Made by a program: the position numbers and the translations under genes. From Rhizobium laguerreae (GTDB lineage: Bacteria; Pseudomonadota; Alphaproteobacteria; Rhizobiales; Rhizobiaceae), in NCBI RefSeq assembly GCF_002008165.1, contig NZ_MRDM01000020.1, positions 186,001-250,000 on the forward strand: a stretch of 64,000 nucleotides of DNA. The letters are read 5' to 3'. The notes below the pieces were generated by a model. It was not told the origin of the DNA and ran no database searches. It saw only the letters and a program-made list of their open reading frames with translations. Shown here in pieces: positions 59,675-64,000 of the stretch (within the stretch, counting starts at the first letter, position 1; every line of letters starts with the position of its first letter).

Positions 59675-62650
59675 ATGAAAAATATCGAGCAGATGCAGGA
59701 ACAGCGACTTGAAGCGCTCCGGCTGACGAAGTCGGGAGCACCGAGGCTGCCGTCCAATCCGTTTTTCGGCGTCGGTCCGATCACGGATGCGACCACCGAC
59801 GAGGTGGATAGCCGCCTGCGGCGCATCGCTTTCGATAGATGGATCGAGAAGACCTATCGCAAGTTCGACGACAGGGGTAACGACATCGGCGGTTTCACCA
59901 CCGCCGAAATTTCCCGCAGCATGCATCGCGGCTACCCTGCGGACAAAATTCTGACCGACATGATGCGGGCGATCCACCGCTATTTCCACTTCCCGAAGGC
60001 GAACCGGATGGCTGTGGGACTCGGCGGCGGTCACAGCGGCTTTACCGTCTGCGTCCAGCACCTGATGAACGCCAACGACGCCTCGCAACGCGTCTACGTC
60101 GATACGCCGCGCCCGGAAAGCGATCCGGCCCGCGCGGCAGGCTTCTTCCGTCAGTCCTGGGCCACGCAGCTGATCGAGATGCAGCGCTTCGCCGAAAAAG
60201 GCTGCGAGAGCCGCATTCATTTTGCCGCCTCCGAGGGTGTGATCCCGACGGCCGCCGAGCTTTCCGCTCTCGGTGTGTCGATCTTCGTCGGCGTCGGCCA
60301 CGAGACGACCGGCGCCAATGCCTATACCAGCCGCGAGATCCACGAGCTGCTGAACTGGATCGATGGCGATCCGGCAAACCGCCATGCAGTGTTCGACGCG
60401 ACGTCGATGCTGGGCGCCATGCCTTGGGAGCCCGAGCTAGTCGACGCCCTGATGGCGAAATGCTGCTTGTTCATGCCGTTTCAGAAGGCGATCGGCGGGG
60501 TGTCGGGGTATTTCGTCGCCTCCTTCACGCCGCATGCTTTGGCGCTCGTTGAGAAAAACCAGCAGGATCCGTCCTGGGCGATCCTGCGCCAGCTCAAGAT
60601 TGCGCCGCCGATCGATGCGCGGCGGCCGCTTTCAGCCAAGCGATCCGTGGATGCCGGGCCGTTTTACGATGCCGCGGAAGACCGCATGCTCGGCGGCGTC
60701 ATCAACACCTACAGCGCGCTTGCCTTTGCCGAAACCACCTTCGGCCTCCTGCAGTCCGAGGCGCGGCTCGGCTCGGTGGTCGAGCTCAACAAGCGGTCTG
60801 CGGCCAATCGGGCGGTGATCGACGGCTGGGTCGAGTCGCACCCGCTGTTTTCGCTCACCGTCACCGATGCCGAGCGGCGCGGCGCGGCGGTCACACTGCT
60901 AAAGGTGGAGGACGCCGGCATCACCGATCCTGCGATCCATGCCCGCATTATCGCGCGTTCGAAGCAACTACTCGGCTATGATGGCTTTACCCATCCGAAC
61001 GGCGAGTTCGAGCCCGGCCTCGATGCGGCGCGCTATGTCAACGCATTCCCGGGAACGCCCGGCGACTACCGCGCCTGGGTCGGCGGCATCCGCGAGCCGA
61101 CCGATGTCGTCGCGCTGCTGGAGAACCTGCAATATGCCTATCTGCGCGCCAAGATCGTCGTGATCGAGGAGGAACTGGCAAAGCAGGGCGTCACGTTCGC
61201 GGCGCCTGCGAAGGCCGGCGCGATGGTCCGCAAGGACGATCCCGAACACGCCTATACGGTGCTGATCGCCGATCTGGTCGGCCTGCGCCTCGGCGCCAAT
61301 GGGGAGCCCGACGACAGCGAGATCAGGACCTATGTCGGGGAAAGGGGCGGCGTCTTCCATGCCGGCCCGATCGGCGACAGGGCGGCGCTGGAAAAGGGCC
61401 GCATCCATTTCTTCTACCAGCCGAATCTCAGCACCGAGGCCGAAATCCTGCCGCAGACGGACAAGGGCCAGTATGACGCGCTGATCGCGGCGGCGACCTT
61501 CATCCCGAAGGCTTCCGTCTTCCCGTTCGGCGGCGTGCGCATCGGCGCGGGTACCGGCAACATGGGCTCGGCCTCCTGGGGCGGCGGCAACGGCGAGGGC
61601 GGCGAGGCGCCTTTGATGAACACGCCCGGCACCAACAGCCGGGCGACCGCTCAGATGGCGATGAAGGCAATCCTCAAGGTCGTTCCCGACCTGCCCGTCG
61701 ACAGGCTGCACCAGATGGTCGCCAAAGGCGACTTTGATACCGGGCGCCAGCTCAAGAATTTCCCGACCGCCAAGCTGGAGGGCCGGAAAATCGCCATTCT
61801 CGGCTACGGCAATATCGGCCGCGAAGTCGCCAAGCTCGCCAAGGCTTTCGGCATGAAGGTGGCGATCTACGCGCGCCAGCGTCACCAAGGCTGGATCGAG
61901 TCGGAAGGCTTCTATTACGCCGCAAGTCCGGTTGACGCGGCGACCGGCGCCGACGTGCTCTCCATCCATATCGGTCTCGGCCGGCTGGATGCTGCGACCG
62001 GCGTCTACTCCAACGCAGGGGTGGTCGACACGCAGGTCCTCGACGCGATGAACGATGGTGCGGTGCTGGTCAACTACGACCGGGGCGAGGTCGTCGATGC
62101 GGCGGCGCTCGACCAGGCGCTGTCATCAGGAAAGATTGCCCATGCGGCAATCGACGCCGATCTCTTCAAGGATGCAGCGACCGGCAAGCTCAGCGGACCG
62201 ATGGTTCCCTATCTGCCGCTCGAAGAGCGCCATAAGGGCAAGCTGGAACTGCTGCCGCATGCCGCCGCCGATACCGACCATCCTTCGCGGGTGACCGGCG
62301 CCAAGCAGGCGGTCGATCAGATCTTCGATGTCATCCGCTTCAAGTCGGTCACCAATCTGAAGGGTGATCTGCCGCAAGGATACGTCTCGGCAGGCGGCCG
62401 CACACCGGCCGGAATCGGCAGGGTGACGAAGCGGGTGGTCAGCGAGATCAGCGGCAATTCGGAACTGCTCGACGAATTGCGGCGGACCTCGGAAAAGGTC
62501 GCGGCGATCGTCGGCGCGCTGTCTGTTGTCTGCGATCCGAGCCACCGCGACCGGATCATCGATCGCTATACCAGTCTGCTGGCCGAAAATGCCGGCCGGC
62601 AGCGGGCGCTTCTCGAGCAGCTTGGCCTCTACGGACCGGCGGCGGAGTAA
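59675..62650 (+). CDS. SerC-SerA-like fusion: PLP aminotransferase plus 2-hydroxyacid dehydrogenase
   Basis: 991 residues in one uninterrupted frame. Residues about 25-500 resemble phosphoserine aminotransferase: RLPSNPFFGVGPITD, GLGGGHSGFT, VFDATSMLGAMPW and the PLP lysine in FMPFQKAIGGVSGYF (K271). Residues about 520-960 resemble D-3-phosphoglycerate dehydrogenase: NTPGTNSRATAQMAMKAIL, the NAD motif GYGNIG (710-715), NYDRGEVVDAAALDQAL (R803) and LLPHAAADTDHP (H862). The usual ExEP motif is not evident (IDADLFKDA). Each half alone is a serine-pathway enzyme; a natural SerC-SerA fusion, with the order reversed relative to the pathway, is unusual. It may make or degrade a serine-like amino acid. 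Confidence 0.85.
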   Translation: MKNIEQMQEQRLEALRLTKSGAPRLPSNPFFGVGPITDATTDEVDSRLRRIAFDRWIEKTYRKFDDRGNDIGGFTTAEISRSMHRGYPADKILTDMMRAIHRYFHFPKANRMAVGLGGGHSGFTVCVQHLMNANDASQRVYVDTPRPESDPARAAGFFRQSWATQLIEMQRFAEKGCESRIHFAASEGVIPTAAELSALGVSIFVGVGHETTGANAYTSREIHELLNWIDGDPANRHAVFDATSMLGAMPWEPELVDALMAKCCLFMPFQKAIGGVSGYFVASFTPHALALVEKNQQDPSWAILRQLKIAPPIDARRPLSAKRSVDAGPFYDAAEDRMLGGVINTYSALAFAETTFGLLQSEARLGSVVELNKRSAANRAVIDGWVESHPLFSLTVTDAERRGAAVTLLKVEDAGITDPAIHARIIARSKQLLGYDGFTHPNGEFEPGLDAARYVNAFPGTPGDYRAWVGGIREPTDVVALLENLQYAYLRAKIVVIEEELAKQGVTFAAPAKAGAMVRKDDPEHAYTVLIADLVGLRLGANGEPDDSEIRTYVGERGGVFHAGPIGDRAALEKGRIHFFYQPNLSTEAEILPQTDKGQYDALIAAATFIPKASVFPFGGVRIGAGTGNMGSASWGGGNGEGGEAPLMNTPGTNSRATAQMAMKAILKVVPDLPVDRLHQMVAKGDFDTGRQLKNFPTAKLEGRKIAILGYGNIGREVAKLAKAFGMKVAIYARQRHQGWIESEGFYYAASPVDAATGADVLSIHIGLGRLDAATGVYSNAGVVDTQVLDAMNDGAVLVNYDRGEVVDAAALDQALSSGKIAHAAIDADLFKDAATGKLSGPMVPYLPLEERHKGKLELLPHAAADTDHPSRVTGAKQAVDQIFDVIRFKSVTNLKGDLPQGYVSAGGRTPAGIGRVTKRVVSEISGNSELLDELRRTSEKVAAIVGALSVVCDPSHRDRIIDRYTSLLAENAGRQRALLEQLGLYGPAAE

Positions 62651-63205
62651 GCCGCGGTCACGCTCGATGCGTGCCGCTCTTTTTCCGACCGCGCCGGCTC
62701 GCGCCACATTCGGAGCGGGGGCTGATCGGCGGAGCAAGCCGGACGCCAGTGTCGCGTTTCTAACTGGCCAGCGACGTCGCAGCCCTAATCAGCTTTGACA
62801 GAGTTTCAAACAAAACCAACGGTTTAGATAAACCAGGGCAGGTTCGACGGTTCGCCGCGTATTGCGCCTATCCCGGTCGGGCAAAGGGACGGCTTCGAGG
62901 AGCCTCGTGGTGCAGTCATGCTAAGGGTTGGCAAAATTTCCGTTCGGGTGCCGATTTCGACCACCTCGCCTAGGCATGAACGGCAACCAGGGGATCGATG
63001 CGGTCCACGACCGCCATGTCATCTCCACACGCTTCTCGACCGCAGATATCTCCTTCGCCGGCAGCAGCCTAGATCTGCTGCGAATTTGCGACAGTTTGCG
63101 ACAAATTCCCCATGCCGCGGCACAGTTGTGCGACAGCGATGAGCTATTCCTGGCGAGTAACCGCCGCGTCCAGACATTGGTTTGAAGTCCAGGAGGAGAG
63201 CATAA
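62651..63205. other. 555-bp gap upstream of the PaoA-like gene, no clear gene
   Basis: Open frames of 70-130 codons occur on both strands but have no recognisable domains, no good ribosome sites and overlap each other, so I treat none as real. The stretch could hold a decayed gene. A group of short direct repeats lies at 63085-63135, and AGGAGGAG precedes the start at 63206. Confidence 0.4.
63085..63135 (+). promoter_or_regulatory. Direct repeats, candidate activator site
   Basis: TTTGCGACA occurs at 63085-63093 and again at 63095-63103, a ten-base period, and TGTGCGACA follows at 63127-63135. The first pair is about 103-121 bases before the PaoA-like start. Tandem sites on one helix face are typical of AraC- or response-regulator-type activators. 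Confidence 0.4.
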
Positions 63206-63826
63206 ATGGCAGAGCAAAGTCCCGCAGACTCTCAAGGCGCTGGTGTGACGCGTCGAGCCGTCCTTGGCACGGGTGCCGGTGTGGCAGTCGCAACGATACT
63301 TCCACTGCAACCTGCTGCCGCCCAGGAGACTTCTGTTTCGAATGAAACGGGCACAACTCTCTTCGTTTCGACGACGGTGAATGGACGGGCCGTCGCTCTT
63401 GATATTGACTCACGCGCATCGCTTCTTGACCTGCTGCGCGAGCGCATTGGCGTCTCGGGAACAAAAAAAGGCTGCGATCATGGCCAGTGCGGTGCATGCA
63501 CGGTGCACCTCGACGGCCGAACCGTACTGTCCTGTCTGACGCTTGCGGCGAAAGTGGACGGACGTCAGGTGACGACCATCGAAGGGCTGGCCGACGGAGA
63601 TACACTTCATCCGATGCAGACCGCCTTCATCGATCACGACGCATTGCAGTGCGGATACTGCACGCCGGGCCAAATCATGTCCGCCGTCGCATGCGTTCGA
63701 GAAGGTCACGCAACGGACAAAGCCTCGATCCGCCAATTTATGAGTGGAAACATCTGTCGTTGCGGCGCGTATGCCGGGATCGTCGCTGCCATCGAAGATG
63801 TGGCAGCCAATTCGAAGGAGGGCTGA
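63206..63826 (+). CDS. paoA: PaoA/YagT-like 2Fe-2S subunit of periplasmic aldehyde oxidoreductase
   Basis: 206 residues behind AGGAGGAG. The leader VTRRAVLGTGAGVAVATILPL is a Tat signal. The plant-type ferredoxin cluster is GCDHGQCGACTVHLDGRTVLSC and the second 2Fe-2S domain QCGYCTPGQ with CRCGAY, both complete. In E. coli PaoABC this small iron-sulfur subunit passes electrons between the molybdenum and FAD subunits and the complex detoxifies aromatic aldehydes in the periplasm. The FAD subunit begins two bases later. Confidence 0.93.
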   Translation: MAEQSPADSQGAGVTRRAVLGTGAGVAVATILPLQPAAAQETSVSNETGTTLFVSTTVNGRAVALDIDSRASLLDLLRERIGVSGTKKGCDHGQCGACTVHLDGRTVLSCLTLAAKVDGRQVTTIEGLADGDTLHPMQTAFIDHDALQCGYCTPGQIMSAVACVREGHATDKASIRQFMSGNICRCGAYAGIVAAIEDVAANSKEG

Positions 63827-63828
63827 AG

Positions 63829-64000
63829 ATGCGAGCTATCGATTACACCCGGGCGGACAGCCTCGAAGCAGCCGTCGAAGCCTTTGCTGCGGTCGGCCTA
63901 GACGCGCGCTACATCGCCGGCGGCACAACGCTCTATGATCTGATGAAGCTCGGCGTGGAGCGGCCAGTGCATCTTATCGACGTTACCGGCATCGTGGGCC
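63829..64000 (+). CDS. paoB: PaoB/YagS-like FAD-binding subunit, 3' part missing
   Basis: 57 codons are visible from the ATG at 63829, after GAAGGAGG. The protein reads MRAIDYTRADSLEAAV, then YIAGGTTLYDLMKLGVERP, the FAD-binding start of the molybdopterin dehydrogenase FAD subunit family (AGGT-x-L-x-DLM). The rest is beyond the window; a PaoC-like molybdenum subunit gene is expected next. Confidence 0.88.
   Translation, partial: MRAIDYTRADSLEAAVEAFAAVGLDARYIAGGTTLYDLMKLGVERPVHLIDVTGIVG

Noticed and set aside
59334..59678. Small plus-strand frame before the SerC-SerA-like gene
   Set aside because: No recognisable domain or ribosome site, and it overlaps the start of the large gene in another frame.
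60968..61969. 333-codon minus-strand frame inside the SerC-SerA-like gene
   Set aside because: Shadow of a strongly supported 991-residue coding sequence.
62921..63310. 129-codon minus-strand frame upstream of and overlapping paoA
   Set aside because: Overlaps the start of a clear gene, is Cys/Arg-rich without a domain, and has no ribosome site.

Overview
The window looks like accessory DNA (plasmid, chromid or a catabolic island) of a fast-growing Rhizobium of the R. leguminosarum / R. etli group. This rests on GC-rich alphaproteobacterial coding sequence, rhizobial extragenic palindromes, many high-affinity ABC importers each with its own regulator, and a phosphonate monoester hydrolase that I recognise as very close to the structurally studied R. 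leguminosarum enzyme. I saw no tRNA, rRNA, insertion sequence, integrase, replication gene or CRISPR array. Both ends cut genes.

Layout, left half. 1-2106: an SfnB-like acyl-CoA dehydrogenase homologue (cut) diverging from an NtaA/DszA-type flavin monooxygenase, an organosulfur or desulfurisation theme. 2147-9748: a LacI regulator, a perfect 14-bp operator, and a sugar-type operon (Gfo/Idh/MocA dehydrogenase, TIM-barrel isomerase, binding protein, two permeases, ATPase). 9751-12717: an AraC regulator with an exported hydrolase and two exported SnoaL-like proteins. 13007-20220: phosphonate monoester hydrolase in one operon with a complete Dpp-type importer. 20354-29567: LacI regulator, ribose-type importer and six enzymes (phosphotriesterase-like, glutamine-amidotransferase-like, BtpA/SgcQ, TenA, PfkB kinase, inositol-monophosphatase-like), a catabolic set I cannot match to a known pathway. 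29596-33557: a PotABCD/Fbp-type importer on the minus strand.

Layout, right half. 33743-36740: msrA, a LysR regulator, and a divergent SDR plus RraA-like pair. 36802-44033: a minus-strand nucleobase/nucleoside operon (BMP-type binding protein, amidase, ATPase, two permeases, cytosine-deaminase-like enzyme) in which the binding protein has an in-frame TGA and one permease a one-base frameshift. 44250-46422: a translationally coupled phospholipid cassette (CDP-alcohol phosphotransferase, PlsC, CdsA). 46436-50420: cbpM/cbpA, a UspA-like protein, a dehydrogenase and a YghU-type glutathione transferase. 50505-59308: a Dpp importer, two proline-iminopeptidase-like hydrolases and an acetamidase around a LuxR solo. 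59675-62650: a 991-residue SerC-SerA-like fusion. 63206-64000: the start of a periplasmic PaoABC-type molybdenum aldehyde oxidoreductase.

The most promising system is the LuxR-solo locus. Its ligand-pocket residues equivalent to TraR 57 and 61 are Met and Trp, the signature of plant-signal-responsive LuxR solos (OryR, XccR, PsoR, NesR, PipR), and it sits among two peptidase-like hydrolases, an oligopeptide importer and an acetamidase. Other candidates are the SerC-SerA fusion, the BtpA/TenA/PfkB catabolic operon, the hydrolase-plus-importer operon, and the doubly damaged nucleoside importer. All functions are inferred from reading translations; no database search was possible.
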